Shown piece by piece: positions 25,620 through 36,030 of a stretch of DNA of 42,711 nucleotides. Source of the stretch: Paraburkholderia piptadeniae (GTDB lineage Bacteria; Pseudomonadota; Gammaproteobacteria; Burkholderiales; Burkholderiaceae). Positions within the stretch are counted from its first letter, which is position 1. Each line of letters starts with the position of its first letter. The position numbers and the translations under genes are program-made. Below the pieces are notes generated by a model. The model did no database searches. It had not been told where the DNA came from and saw only the letters and a list, made by a program, of their open reading frames with translations. Where the stretch lies: the NCBI RefSeq assembly GCF_900007165.1, contig NZ_CYGY02000005.1, positions 1-42,711 of the forward strand. Direction: 5' to 3'.

Positions 25620-26504
25620 ATGGACAAGCGCTCCCGCTTCGGCACCAGCTTCCTGCCTTATCTGCTCGTCGCGCCGCAGCTCGCGATCACGCTGCTGTTC
25701 TTCCTGTTGCCCGCGGGCGAAGCGCTTTGGCAATCGACGCAGACTCAGGACGCGTTCGGCACGTCGAGCGAATTCGTCGGACTCGGCAATTTCAGGCAGT
25801 TGTTCGCCGATCCGCTGTATCTGTCGTCGTTCGAAACGACGCTGATCTTCTGCGCGCTCGTCACCGTTTCGGGGCTCGCGATCTCGCTGCTGCTCGCCGC
25901 CTGCGCCGACCGCGTGACGCGCGGCGCGAAAGCCTATCAGACGCTCCTGATCTGGCCGTACGCCGTGGCGCCCGCGATTGCGGCCGTGCTGTGGTCGTTC
26001 CTGTTCAATCCGAGCATCGGTCTCGTGACCTTCGCGCTCGGCAAGGCGGGCATCGTGTGGAATCACGCGCTCAATCCCGGTCAGGCGATGTTCCTGGTCG
26101 TGCTCGCATCGGTGTGGAAACAGGTCAGCTACAACTTCCTGTTCTTCTATGCGGGCCTTCAGGCGATTCCGCGCTCGCTGATCGAAGCGGCCGCGATCGA
26201 CGGCGCCGGTCCCGTGCGGCGCTTTTTCGGCGTCGCGCTGCCGCTACTGTCACCCACGACTTTCTTTTTGCTCGTCGTCAATCTTGTCTACGCGTTCTTC
26301 GACACCTTCCCGATCATCGATGCCGCGACGGGCGGCGGTCCCGCGCAATCCACGCGCACGCTGATCTACAAGATCTTCGCCGAAGGCTTCCAGGGACTCG
26401 ACATCGGCAGCTCGGGCGCGCAATCGGTCGTGCTGATGGTGATCGTCGTCGGTCTGACTGTCGTGCAATTCCGCTTCATCGAGCGGAGGGTTCAATACTC
26501 ATGA
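25620..26504 (+). CDS. ugpA: sn-glycerol-3-phosphate ABC transporter permease UgpA
   Basis: 294 residues with six predicted membrane helices, the first [19 protein letters not shown]. The EAA loop that contacts the ATPase is [20 protein letters not shown] (roughly 180-200). [18 protein letters not shown] is typical of UgpA and related sugar permeases. GGGAAGGAC gives a strong ribosome-binding site. The stop codon overlaps the ugpE start (ATGA), showing translational coupling with the partner permease. It forms the inner-membrane heterodimer with UgpE. Confidence 0.94.
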   Translation: MDKRSRFGTSFLPYLLVAPQLAITLLFFLLPAGEALWQSTQTQDAFGTSSEFVGLGNFRQLFADPLYLSSFETTLIFCALVTVSGLAISLLLAACADRVTRGAKAYQTLLIWPYAVAPAIAAVLWSFLFNPSIGLVTFALGKAGIVWNHALNPGQAMFLVVLASVWKQVSYNFLFFYAGLQAIPRSLIEAAAIDGAGPVRRFFGVALPLLSPTTFFLLVVNLVYAFFDTFPIIDAATGGGPAQSTRTLIYKIFAEGFQGLDIGSSGAQSVVLMVIVVGLTVVQFRFIERRVQYS

Positions 26505-27346
26505 TCGAGAATCGCCGCGGCTTCGATCTTTTCTGCCACGCCGTGCTGATAGTCGGCGTGCTGCTGGTCGTGTTTCCCGTCTATGTCGCGTTCTGCGCAG
26601 CGACGATGAGCGAGCACGAGGTGTTCAGCGTGCCGCTTTCGCTGGTGCCGGGCACGCATCTGTTCGAGAACGTCGCGAACATCTGGACGCACGGCACGGG
26701 CAACGCCGCGAGCCCGTTCGGCGCGATGCTGCTCAACAGTCTCGTGATGGCGCTCGTGATCGCGGTCGGCAAGATCGCCGTGTCGATCGTCTCGGCGTTC
26801 GCGATCGTGTTCTTCCGCTTTCCGGGCCGCAATGCCGCGTTCTGGCTGATCTTCGTCACGCTGATGCTGCCCGTCGAAGTGCGCATCTTTCCGACCGTGC
26901 AGGTCGTGTCGTCGATGCATCTGAGCAACACGTACGCCGGGCTCACACTGCCGCTGATCGCCTCCGCCACCGCGACGTTTCTGTTCCGCCAGTTCTTCCT
27001 CACGCTGCCCGACGAATTGATGGAAGCCGCGCGCATCGACGGCGCCGGTCCGCTGCGTTTCTTCTGGGACGTGGTGCTGCCGCTGTCGAAGACGAATCTC
27101 GCGGCGCTCTTCGTGATCACGTTCATCTACGGCTGGAATCAGTACTTGTGGCCGATCCTGATCACGAGCCAGCAGTCGCTGACAACGGCCGTGGTCGGCA
27201 TCAAGAGCATGATCGCTTCCGGCGACACGGCGACCGAATGGCATCTCGTGATGGCCTCGACGCTGCTCGCGATGCTGCCGCCGCTCGGCGTCGTGCTGGC
27301 GATGCAGCGCTGGTTCGTGCGCGGCCTCATCGATGCTGAAAAATGA
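26501..27346 (+). CDS. ugpE: sn-glycerol-3-phosphate ABC transporter permease UgpE
   Basis: 281 residues, six predicted helices. The family features [58 protein letters not shown] and the EAA loop [20 protein letters not shown] are present. ATG 26501 overlaps the ugpA stop; GGAGGG at 26484-26489 may assist initiation. A longer frame upstream is an overlap with ugpA in another phase. Three small direct repeats of TGCTGAAAA (27334, 27348, 27361) span its end and the spacer before ugpC. Confidence 0.94.
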   Translation: MIENRRGFDLFCHAVLIVGVLLVVFPVYVAFCAATMSEHEVFSVPLSLVPGTHLFENVANIWTHGTGNAASPFGAMLLNSLVMALVIAVGKIAVSIVSAFAIVFFRFPGRNAAFWLIFVTLMLPVEVRIFPTVQVVSSMHLSNTYAGLTLPLIASATATFLFRQFFLTLPDELMEAARIDGAGPLRFFWDVVLPLSKTNLAALFVITFIYGWNQYLWPILITSQQSLTTAVVGIKSMIASGDTATEWHLVMASTLLAMLPPLGVVLAMQRWFVRGLIDAEK

Positions 27347-27385
27347 ATGCTGAAAACGAGTGCTGAAAAACAAGGATAAAAACCC

Positions 27386-28474
27386 ATGTCCGCACTGACG
27401 CTAAAAGGGGTGAAGAAATCGTACGACGGCAAGCAGAACGTCCTGCACGGCATCAACGCCGATGTGCGCGACGGCGAGTTCGTCGTGATGGTCGGGCCGT
27501 CGGGGTGCGGCAAGTCGACGTTGCTGCGCATGGTCGCGGGCCTCGAAGCGGTCACCGAGGGTGAGATCGCGATCGACGGCAAAGTCGTCAACGATCTCGA
27601 ACCGAAAGATCGCAACATCGCGATGGTGTTTCAGAACTACGCGCTCTATCCGCACATGACGGTCGCGGAAAACATGGGCTACGCGCTGAAGATCGCCGGG
27701 CTGCCGAAATCGAAGATCGACGCGCGCGTGCTGACGGCCGCGAAGATTCTCGAACTCGAACCGCTGCTGTCGAGAAAGCCGCGCGAGTTGTCGGGCGGTC
27801 AGCGGCAGCGCGTCGCGATGGGCCGCGCGATCGTGCGCGAGCCGGCCGTGTTTCTGTTCGACGAGCCGCTGTCGAATCTCGACGCGCGGCTGCGCGTGCA
27901 GATGCGGCTCGAAATCCAGCGCCTGCATGGCCGGCTCAAGACGACGAGCCTGTACGTGACGCACGATCAGATCGAAGCGATGACGCTCGCGCAGCGCGTG
28001 ATCGTGATGAATCGCGGCCACGCGGAGCAGATCGGCGCGCCGACGGAGGTCTACGAGCGGCCCGCGACGACTTTCGTTGCGGGCTTCATCGGCTCGCCGG
28101 GGATGAATCTGCTGAACGGCCGGATTGCCGACGACGGCGCCTCGTTCGAAGTCGCAGGAGAAGGACCGAAGCTGCCTCTTGAGAGCGTGCCGTGCATCGG
28201 CCGCGAAGTGGTGGTCGGCCGCGTGTGCGTGCTCGGCATCCGGCCCGAGCACATGACACCTGGGCAGCCTGGAGCGCCGGCTGCAACGCTGGCCGTCGAT
28301 TCCTGCGAACTGCTCGGCGCGGATAATCTCGCGCATGGGCGCTGGGGGCAGCATGACATTACCGTGCGGCTGCCGCATAGGCACCGGCCGGGTGCCGGTG
28401 AAATGCTTCAGGTCGCGCTGCCGGCGCAGCATCTTCACTTCTTTGATGAGGAAGATGGCAAGCGGTTGAACTGA
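27386..28474 (+). CDS. ugpC: sn-glycerol-3-phosphate ABC transporter ATPase UgpC
   Basis: 362 residues. Walker A is GPSGCGKST (37-45), the Q-loop [18 protein letters not shown], the signature [19 protein letters not shown], and Walker [14 protein letters not shown] with the H-loop VTHDQIEAM. The C-terminal third is a TOBE/regulatory domain as in MalK-type ATPases ([13 protein letters not shown]). It energises UgpAE. An AAGGA box precedes the start. Nothing resembling ugpQ follows; the large inverted repeat begins within ten bases of the stop. Confidence 0.95.
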   Translation: MSALTLKGVKKSYDGKQNVLHGINADVRDGEFVVMVGPSGCGKSTLLRMVAGLEAVTEGEIAIDGKVVNDLEPKDRNIAMVFQNYALYPHMTVAENMGYALKIAGLPKSKIDARVLTAAKILELEPLLSRKPRELSGGQRQRVAMGRAIVREPAVFLFDEPLSNLDARLRVQMRLEIQRLHGRLKTTSLYVTHDQIEAMTLAQRVIVMNRGHAEQIGAPTEVYERPATTFVAGFIGSPGMNLLNGRIADDGASFEVAGEGPKLPLESVPCIGREVVVGRVCVLGIRPEHMTPGQPGAPAATLAVDSCELLGADNLAHGRWGQHDITVRLPHRHRPGAGEMLQVALPAQHLHFFDEEDGKRLN

Positions 28475-28478
28475 GGTC

Positions 28479-29440
28479 TTTTTTTTTGTCTGCGACGCTG
28501 TTTGTTTCTTGCTTTTTCGCTGGCATCCGCGATTGCGTGACTATTTCAGCGTGCCGCTGGCATCCGCGATGCGCCTCGCGGCGCGGGCGTTGCCCCTGTG
28601 CGGGGCGGCACTTGCTTTTGTTTGCAACGGCTTTTGTTTTGGTGTTTTTGCCTTTGCGCTGGCATCCGCGTATGCGCCTCGCGGCGCGGGCGTTGCCCCT
28701 GTGCGGGGCGGCACCTACTCTTCTTTGCCGCGGCAAAGAAGAGTAGGCAGAAGAAAGCCGCTCACACCGCTAGTGCTTGACCCTTACCCACGGGCTCTCA
28801 ACGTCCCCATATTTCGCACGGCAGAGTGCTGGTTTGCGTTCGTTGCCAACGTTCTCGCTAAACGCCTCACCCGCCTCACGCGCCCGTGACACGATCGAGG
28901 GTATCGAACGTTCGGCGCCGCATGTCGGTGAATGGAGGTTGCTGTGTCGTACAGGGCAACGCGCGCACTTGTAGCTGCATCGCGTAGCGAGGGTGTCCTG
29001 GGCGGCGCGAATGCCTACACACAGTTTGCCGCAAAGGGGCGCGGGATCTTCGTCGTCGCGTGCCGCAACGAGGCGCATGAAGAGGGTGAGGCTTTTAGCC
29101 AGAACGATGGCAACGAACATAAGGCAGCCCGCTGCCGTGTGAAGGATGGGGACGTTGAGAGCCCGTGGGTAGCGGTCAAGCATTGGCGGTGTGAGCGGCT
29201 TTCTTTTGCTTACTCTTCTTTGCCGCTGCAAAGAAAAGTAAGTGCCGCCCCGCACAGGGGCAACGCCCGCGCCGCGAGGCGCATACGCGGATGCCAGCGC
29301 AAAGGCAAAAACACCAAAACAAAAGCCGTTGCAAACAAAAGCAAGTGCCGCCCCGCACAGGGGCAACGCCCGCGCCGCGAGGCGCATCGCGGATGCCATC
29401 GCAAAGGCAAACACACCAAAAAAGCGTCGCAGACAAAAAG
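28479..29440. repeat. Large inverted repeat of about 960 bp made of 102-bp units
   Basis: Two arms of about 390-400 bp in opposite orientation (about 28479-28880 and 29080-29440) are separated by about 200 bp. Outer ends share TTTTTGTCTGCGACGCT. Each arm holds two tandem 102-bp units beginning GGCATCCGCG (28559 and 28661; complements at 29286-29295 and 29388-29397) with hairpins GCGCCtcgcGGCGC and GCCCCtgtgcGGGGC; a truncated third is at 28522. Inner parts of the arms share CCCACGGGCTCTCAACGTCC and flanking bases. Open frames run through it on both strands but look like low-complexity translations of the repeat. No transposase or clear target duplication is visible. The region holds no supported gene. 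Confidence 0.9.
28714..28747. repeat. 34-bp perfect palindrome within the left arm
   Basis: Symmetric about 28730/28731: CCTACTCTTCTTTGCCG is followed by its exact complement. The matching site in the right arm (about 29209-29242) reads CTTACTCTTCTTTGCCG then TGCAAAGAAAAGTAAG, where the second base pair is changed from C-G to T-A on both sides. It could act as a strong hairpin or a protein-binding site. Confidence 0.85.
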
Positions 29441-29529
29441 CCCCCAAACACCCAAGTACAATGACACATCCGCCCGCCCGGGCGCCGGCACGCTTAGTGC
29501 CGTATCCACTCAACGCCCAACTCAAGCAA

Positions 29530-31197
<1,668 letters not shown>

Positions 31198-31295
31198 GCG
31201 TTCGCTGTGCCGCCGTCCGCACACGGGCCGCTCGCGCGGCTCGATGCGAACGGCATAGGGCTTGCTGGCTCGTCACACGCAGACGAGGAGATGGC

Positions 31296-32435
31296 ATGGC
31301 GATATCAACGGGCAAGCGCGTGGTGGCGGCCTTGGCGGGCGTGATCGTGCTGCTCGTCGTGATCGCGCTCGGCGTGCTGTATTTCGTGCAACACGAAGTG
31401 AAAGAGCGCGTCGTCGAGACGCTCGCGCCGATCGGCAGCGCGCAAAGCATCGACGTCGGCCTCACGTCGATCACGCTCAATCGCGTGCGGCTGACGGCGC
31501 CGAAAGACTGGCCGACCGCCGACTCCTTCACCGCCGAGCAGATCACGATGACGCCCGATGTCGGCGATCTGCTTGCGCATCGCGTGCATTTGAAAAGCGT
31601 CGTGCTGCGCGGCTTCAGTCTCGCGCTGGTGCGCAGGGCGAGCGGACGTCTCGAACTGCTGCCGAAGCTGCGGCAATCGGTGAGCCAGTTGCCGAACGAG
31701 GCCAGCGCGGCGAGCGGCGCAGCGTCGAGCCGACCGCCCTTGCCCGCCGAAAAACTCATCGAACACATCGCGTTTGCAGACGGCCAGTTCGTCTTCTACG
31801 ACGAATCGGTCAGCAAGCCGCCGTACAAGGTGATCATCAGCGACGCGAGCGCAAGCGTCGATCACATCCATCTGCCCGATCTCACCGAACCGACCAATCT
31901 GTCAGTCCGGGGCTCGATCAAAGGTCCGGCGCATACCGGCAAGGTGACGTTCGACGGCTGGATGAAAATCGCCAGCAAGGACTCGCAGACGAGCACGACG
32001 CTCCGCGGCGTCGACGTCGTCACACTCGATCCGTATCTGCTGAGAAAGGCGGGCGCGAGGACGCAGGTAACGGGCGGCACGCTCGACCTGAACATGCAGG
32101 CGACCGTGACCAGCTATCACATCCACGCGCCCGGCACGATCACACTGCATGGTCTGCAATTGGCCGATACGGGTGATCCGCTCGATACGTTCATGCAGAT
32201 TCCGACCCGCGCCGCCGTCGCCGCGCTGAAGAAGCATGGCGACGACATCACGCTGCACTTCACGATCGACGGCAATTTGCGCGACCCGAAGTTCAAGCTC
32301 AACGAAAGTCTGATGACGGAACTGCGCGCGAACTTCGCGAAAGCGCTGGGCGTCAGCGCAGAAGGTGTCGCGAAGGGCGCGGGTGAAACGGTGAAAGGAC
32401 TCGGCAACGCGCTGAAGAATCTGCTCGGGCAATGA
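31296..32435 (+). CDS. AsmA/DUF748-like membrane-anchored protein
   Basis: 379 residues. One N-terminal membrane helix (about 9-30, VVAALAGVIVLLVVIALGVLYF), then a periplasmic beta-rich region. SIDVGLTSITLNRVRLTAPKDWP, DLLAHRVHLKSVVLRGFSLALVR and LLPKLRQSVSQLP resemble the N-terminal strands of AsmA-like proteins, and DITLHFTIDGNLRDPKFKLNES is a typical ending. A small Ala/Ser-rich linker is near residue 150. AsmA-family proteins shape or transport lipids in the envelope; this one is much shorter than TamB or YhdP. GAGGAG before the ATG supports the start. The specific role is unknown and the family assignment is by pattern only. Confidence 0.7.
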   Translation: MAISTGKRVVAALAGVIVLLVVIALGVLYFVQHEVKERVVETLAPIGSAQSIDVGLTSITLNRVRLTAPKDWPTADSFTAEQITMTPDVGDLLAHRVHLKSVVLRGFSLALVRRASGRLELLPKLRQSVSQLPNEASAASGAASSRPPLPAEKLIEHIAFADGQFVFYDESVSKPPYKVIISDASASVDHIHLPDLTEPTNLSVRGSIKGPAHTGKVTFDGWMKIASKDSQTSTTLRGVDVVTLDPYLLRKAGARTQVTGGTLDLNMQATVTSYHIHAPGTITLHGLQLADTGDPLDTFMQIPTRAAVAALKKHGDDITLHFTIDGNLRDPKFKLNESLMTELRANFAKALGVSAEGVAKGAGETVKGLGNALKNLLGQ

Positions 32436-32470
32436 CGCTCGCTTCAGCGGCAGCGCGCTGGTTGCCAGGC

Positions 32471-33094
32471 TCAGACGGCCAAGCCTAGCGCTCGCAGCTT
32501 CGCTTCCGTTTCATCAGCGTTCGTGTGATGCACGCCATGCCAGCCGAGTTCGGTTGCCGCGTTGGCGTTCTTGATGTTGTCGTCGATGAAGACGAGTTCA
32601 TGCGGCTGCACATCCGGCAGATGCGCGCGAATCCGGCGCAGCATTTCATCGAAGATCGCCGGGTCTGGCTTGACCATCTTCACGCGACCCGACACGACGA
32701 TGTCCCTGAAGCGGCGCAACACCGGATAGTGCTCCCACGCATACGGAAACGTCTCGTCCGACCAGTTCGTCAGGCCGAAGAGCGGCACGTTCGCGGCTTC
32801 GAGTTTCTCGACGGTCGCGACGCCGTCGTCGAGCACGCCGGCGACCATTTCGTGCCAGCGCTCGTAGAACGCGCGAATCAGCGGCTCGTGCTCGGGAAAC
32901 TTTTCGATCAGTTCCGCCGTCCCTTCCGCGATCGGCTGGCCGCCGTCCTGGCGGACCACCCAGTCCATCGTGCAGACATTGGACAGGAACCAGCGGCGCT
33001 CGGCGTCGTCCGGAATCAGCGCGCGGTACAGATACTCGGGGCTCCAGTCGATCAGCACGCCGCCGAAATCGAATACGACTGCCTTGATGGTCAT
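32471..33094 (-). CDS. HAD-superfamily hydrolase (YihX-like)
   Basis: 207 residues. Motif I is VVFDFGGVLIDWSPEYLYR with nucleophile Asp9; the usual second aspartate is replaced by Gly11, as in the YihX and epoxide-hydrolase-N type DxG subfamily. Motif II is LFGLTNWSDETFP, the conserved lysine is in KMVKPDPAIFDEML, and motif IV is LVFIDDNIKNANAATELGW. YihX dephosphorylates glucose-1-phosphate; other members are dehalogenases, so the substrate is open. Its ATG overlaps the stop of the upstream isochorismatase-family gene by four bases, so the two are translationally coupled. Confidence 0.85.
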   Translation of the reverse strand: MTIKAVVFDFGGVLIDWSPEYLYRALIPDDAERRWFLSNVCTMDWVVRQDGGQPIAEGTAELIEKFPEHEPLIRAFYERWHEMVAGVLDDGVATVEKLEAANVPLFGLTNWSDETFPYAWEHYPVLRRFRDIVVSGRVKMVKPDPAIFDEMLRRIRAHLPDVQPHELVFIDDNIKNANAATELGWHGVHHTNADETEAKLRALGLAV

Positions 33095-33642
33095 GCGAAC
33101 TCCGTTTGCAGAATGTCGGCGAGGGGCCGCACTTTGACGCGCTTGCCCGTCATCGACGAATTGGCCCAGACGAAGTTCTGGTGCTCGACGATCTTGTCGG
33201 CGGCGAGGTGCGGCTTGTCCTGGGTCGTATGAAGGTCCGACACGACCGTCGTGCGCAGGCCGAGCAGTTCGGCGCGCCGCGCGGTGGCGTTGACGCAGAA
33301 CTCCGTCGCGTAGCCGCACAGGATCACGCTGTCGATGTCGATTTGTTGAAGCTGCGCGGCAAGCGGCGTGTCCTGAAACGCATCACCTACGGTCTTGAAG
33401 ATGGAACAGTCCTTCTGCTCGCGAACGAGCGCGGCGGGCAATTGCCATGCGTCGCTGCCGCGCGCGAGCGGCCCATTCCCATCGCTTTCGTGCTGCACGA
33501 AAAACACTGGCGCATTCGCATCGCGCGCAGCCGACGTGAGCCGGTTGATGCCATCGATCACGTCGCCGGCGCGATGAGCGGCCGATGGGCCGCTGAAGAA
33601 CATCTGCTGTACGTCGATGACGATGACGGCAACACCGGACAT
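33091..33642 (-). CDS. Isochorismatase-family cysteine hydrolase
   Basis: 183 residues. The catalytic triad of the family is visible: Asp10 in VIVIDVQQMFF, Lys83 in CSIFKTVGDAFQ and Cys116 in LCGYATEFCVNATARRA, followed by GLRTTVVSDLHTT. The family includes nicotinamidase, N-carbamoylsarcosine amidohydrolase, ureidoacrylate hydrolase and true isochorismatase. No aryl-carrier domain is present and no siderophore gene is nearby, so a small amidase is more likely. The start at 33642 matches the family N terminus; the frame remains open upstream to 33816, into the 3' end of pepP, without similarity. It overlaps the HAD gene by four bases. Confidence 0.85.
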   Translation of the reverse strand: MSGVAVIVIDVQQMFFSGPSAAHRAGDVIDGINRLTSAARDANAPVFFVQHESDGNGPLARGSDAWQLPAALVREQKDCSIFKTVGDAFQDTPLAAQLQQIDIDSVILCGYATEFCVNATARRAELLGLRTTVVSDLHTTQDKPHLAADKIVEHQNFVWANSSMTGKRVKVRPLADILQTEFA

Positions 33643-33745
33643 GCGAGCCTCGCTATTCGTTGATCTTTTGGTTGCGATACGGCGGATCGGCGGCGCCGAT
33701 GCGCGAGACGACGCCGCAAAACAGGCGGCCGCGGCGTCCTTCGCG

Positions 33746-35560
33746 TCAGATCGGCTGCGTGCGCGTTTCGAGCCACGCCTTCGCGTCGCCCGACACATGC
33801 GGCGACACGCGCGCACGCACCATCTCGTGATACGCGTTGAGCCACGCGCGCTCGTCGTCGCGCAACAGGTTCAGCGCGACGCAGCGCGTGTCGATCGGGC
33901 ACAGCGTCAGCGTTTCGAATTCGAGGAAATCGCCGAACTCGGTCTGCTGCGCCGGACGGTTCAGCACCAGATTCTCGATGCGAATGCCCCATTTGCCCGG
34001 ACGATAGATGCCCGGCTCGATCGACGTGATCATGCCCTCTTCCATCGCCGTCCACGCTTCGGCGGGCGCGTAGTGCGAGATCACCTGCGGACCTTCGTGG
34101 ACGTTCAGGAAATAGCCGACGCCGTGACCCGTGCCGTGGCCGTAGTCCGCGCCCATTTCCCAGATCGGCGCGCGCGCGATGGCGTCGAGCATCGGCGAAC
34201 GGATGCCGCGCGGAAACTTCGCGCGAGAGAGCGCCATCGTGCCCTTCAGCACGGTCGTGAAGTCGCGGCGATGCTCGTCGTTGATCGCGCCGATGGGTGC
34301 GACGCGCGTGATGTCGGTCGTGCCGCTCAGGTACTGGCCCCCCGAGTCGATCAGCAGCAGGCCGTTGCCTTCGATCGTCGAATGCGAAGCGGACGTCGCG
34401 CGATAGTGCGGCATCGCTCCGTTCGCGTTGAAGCCGGCGATCGTCGCGAAGCTCAGCGTGACGAAACCCGGCCGGCGCGCGCGCGCCGCCGTCAGCTTTT
34501 CGTCAATCGTCAGTTCGGTGATCTTTTCGCGGCCGAGCGCTCCCTCGAACCACGCGAAGAATTCGGCGAGCGCCGCGCCGTCCTGCTCCATCGTCGCGCG
34601 CACGTGCGCGGCTTCGGCTTCCGTCTTGCGCGACTTGAAGAACGTCGACGGATTCACCGACTCGACGATTTCCACCGACGCCGGCACCGATTGCAGCAAG
34701 CCATACGTGATGCGGCGCGGGTCGATCAACAGCGCCTGGCCGCCAGGCAGCGCGGCGAGCGCGTCGGCGGCTTTCGCGTACGGCTCGACGCGGATGCCGT
34801 CGCGCGCCAGCGATTCCGCCAGCGCTGCGGGCACTTTGCCGTCCGTCACGAAAAGCGACGCGCGCTCCAGCCCGATCAGCGCATGCGCGACGAACACCGG
34901 GTTGTAGTTCACGTCCGCGCCGCGCAGATTCATCAGCCAGGCGAGGTCGTCGAGCGTCGAGATGAAGTGCCACTGCGCGCCCTTTTCCTGCATCGCGCGG
35001 CGAATCCGGTCCAGCTTTTCGGCACGCGAGACGCTCGCGTGCGGCGCGACGTGCTCGTAGACGGCGCCCGTCGGCAGCGACGGACGCTGCGGCCAGATGG
35101 CGTCGAGCAGATCGAAGTCGGTGCGCAGCTTGACACCGCGCGCCGTCAGCGCGTCGCTCAGCGCGCGCGCCGCCGCGACGCCGAGCACCGCGCCATCGAC
35201 GCCGACCGTCGCGCCCGCTGGCACGTTCTGCGCGAGCCAGTCGATGTGCGGCGCCGTCTGCTGGCCGCCGAACATCTTCATCAGTTGAATGCCCGTGCCC
35301 GCCAGCTGGGCCTCGGCCTGCACCCAATAGCGGCTGTCGACCCACAGGCCAGCGAAGTCGGCCGTCACGACCAGCGTGCCGACCGAGCCGGTGAACCCGG
35401 ACAACCATTCGCGGCCCTGCCAGCGGCCCGGCAGGTATTCGGAGAGATGCGGATCGGCCGACGGCACGAGCCAGGCGGCGAGCCCTTGCTGCGTCATCGC
35501 GCTGCGCAGTTGTGCAATGCGCTCGGGGATCGAGGCGGTTTCGGGGAATCGTACATTCAT
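33746..35560 (-). CDS. pepP: Three-domain Xaa-Pro aminopeptidase (M24B)
   Basis: 604 residues, the long APP1-like form with two creatinase-like N-terminal domains (WLVPSADPHLSEYLPGRWQ, AGLWVDSRYWVQAEAQLAG) and a C-terminal pita-bread domain. Metal ligands are Asp405 and Asp416 in IDSGGQYLSGTTDITR, His479 in YGHGTGHGVGYFLNVHEGP, Glu515 in ITSIEPGIYRPG and Glu529 in GIRIENLVL. It removes N-terminal residues before proline. It differs from E. coli PepP (about 440 residues) and is closer to eukaryotic aminopeptidase P1, so the symbol pepP is used loosely. ATG 35560 is 19 bases after the upstream small membrane protein gene. Confidence 0.92.
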   Translation of the reverse strand: MNVRFPETASIPERIAQLRSAMTQQGLAAWLVPSADPHLSEYLPGRWQGREWLSGFTGSVGTLVVTADFAGLWVDSRYWVQAEAQLAGTGIQLMKMFGGQQTAPHIDWLAQNVPAGATVGVDGAVLGVAAARALSDALTARGVKLRTDFDLLDAIWPQRPSLPTGAVYEHVAPHASVSRAEKLDRIRRAMQEKGAQWHFISTLDDLAWLMNLRGADVNYNPVFVAHALIGLERASLFVTDGKVPAALAESLARDGIRVEPYAKAADALAALPGGQALLIDPRRITYGLLQSVPASVEIVESVNPSTFFKSRKTEAEAAHVRATMEQDGAALAEFFAWFEGALGREKITELTIDEKLTAARARRPGFVTLSFATIAGFNANGAMPHYRATSASHSTIEGNGLLLIDSGGQYLSGTTDITRVAPIGAINDEHRRDFTTVLKGTMALSRAKFPRGIRSPMLDAIARAPIWEMGADYGHGTGHGVGYFLNVHEGPQVISHYAPAEAWTAMEEGMITSIEPGIYRPGKWGIRIENLVLNRPAQQTEFGDFLEFETLTLCPIDTRCVALNLLRDDERAWLNAYHEMVRARVSPHVSGDAKAWLETRTQPI

Positions 35561-35579
35561 CGGTTTCACCTGCAAAGAG

Positions 35580-35834
35580 TCATCGACGGGATAACAAGCC
35601 GACCGTCACGGCAACGGCAACAAGAGCGAAAGCGGTGCAGACGGGCCATTCGAGCGTATCGCCGTCATGGAAGAGCTGGACGACGTTGCCGGCCATGTGC
35701 GCGATGGCCGCCCCCGCCACGCCGACGAGGAGCGCCACCCACAGGCTCACGCGGCTCGCGCGCCGCAGCGGATGCAGCCACCAGCTGACCAGACCGACGA
35801 CGGCGCCAAGGAGGATCAGCCCGGGCCAGCCCAT
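35580..35834 (-). CDS. Small three-helix membrane protein (possibly GlsB/YeaQ-like)
   Basis: 84 residues almost entirely hydrophobic: helix 1 about 4-20 (PGLILLGAVVGLVSWWL), a basic turn HPLRRASR, helix 2 about 30-52, an acidic loop FHDGDTLEW, helix 3 about 63-80, ending SRR. The size, three helices and Gly-rich first helix resemble the GlsB/YeaQ/YmgE transglycosylase-associated family, although the similarity is weak. TGGAG precedes the start by six bases. It is likely cotranscribed with pepP. Confidence 0.6.
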   Translation of the reverse strand: MGWPGLILLGAVVGLVSWWLHPLRRASRVSLWVALLVGVAGAAIAHMAGNVVQLFHDGDTLEWPVCTAFALVAVAVTVGLLSRR

Positions 35835-36030
35835 CAGCGCGCTCCACCGCTGATCATCAATTTAAGACTCATCTGATAGGCGGCTGTTTTATCGATGGCT
35901 AGCATTTTTTTCTCTTTCACTAGAAGGTCAGCACGGCTTTCTGCGTAGCGGTTGAGTTTAGGGGCCCGGGGTAAGGTTAGGCAAGCCGAAAGCCTCCCGC
36001 GCCAGGCCGCTGCGTCCCGCCCTTCGTCCC

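Noticed and set aside
27334..27369. Three TGCTGAAAA repeats at the ugpE-ugpC junction as a regulatory array
   Set aside because: Short, irregularly spaced (14 and 13 bases) and partly coding; likely slippage.
28479..29440. Insertion sequence or composite transposon
   Set aside because: No transposase, no DDE motif and no clear target duplication; kept as a repeat only.
33617..35788. 723-residue plus-strand frame opposite pepP
   Set aside because: Shadow of pepP; composition is Arg/His/Ala-rich without domains.
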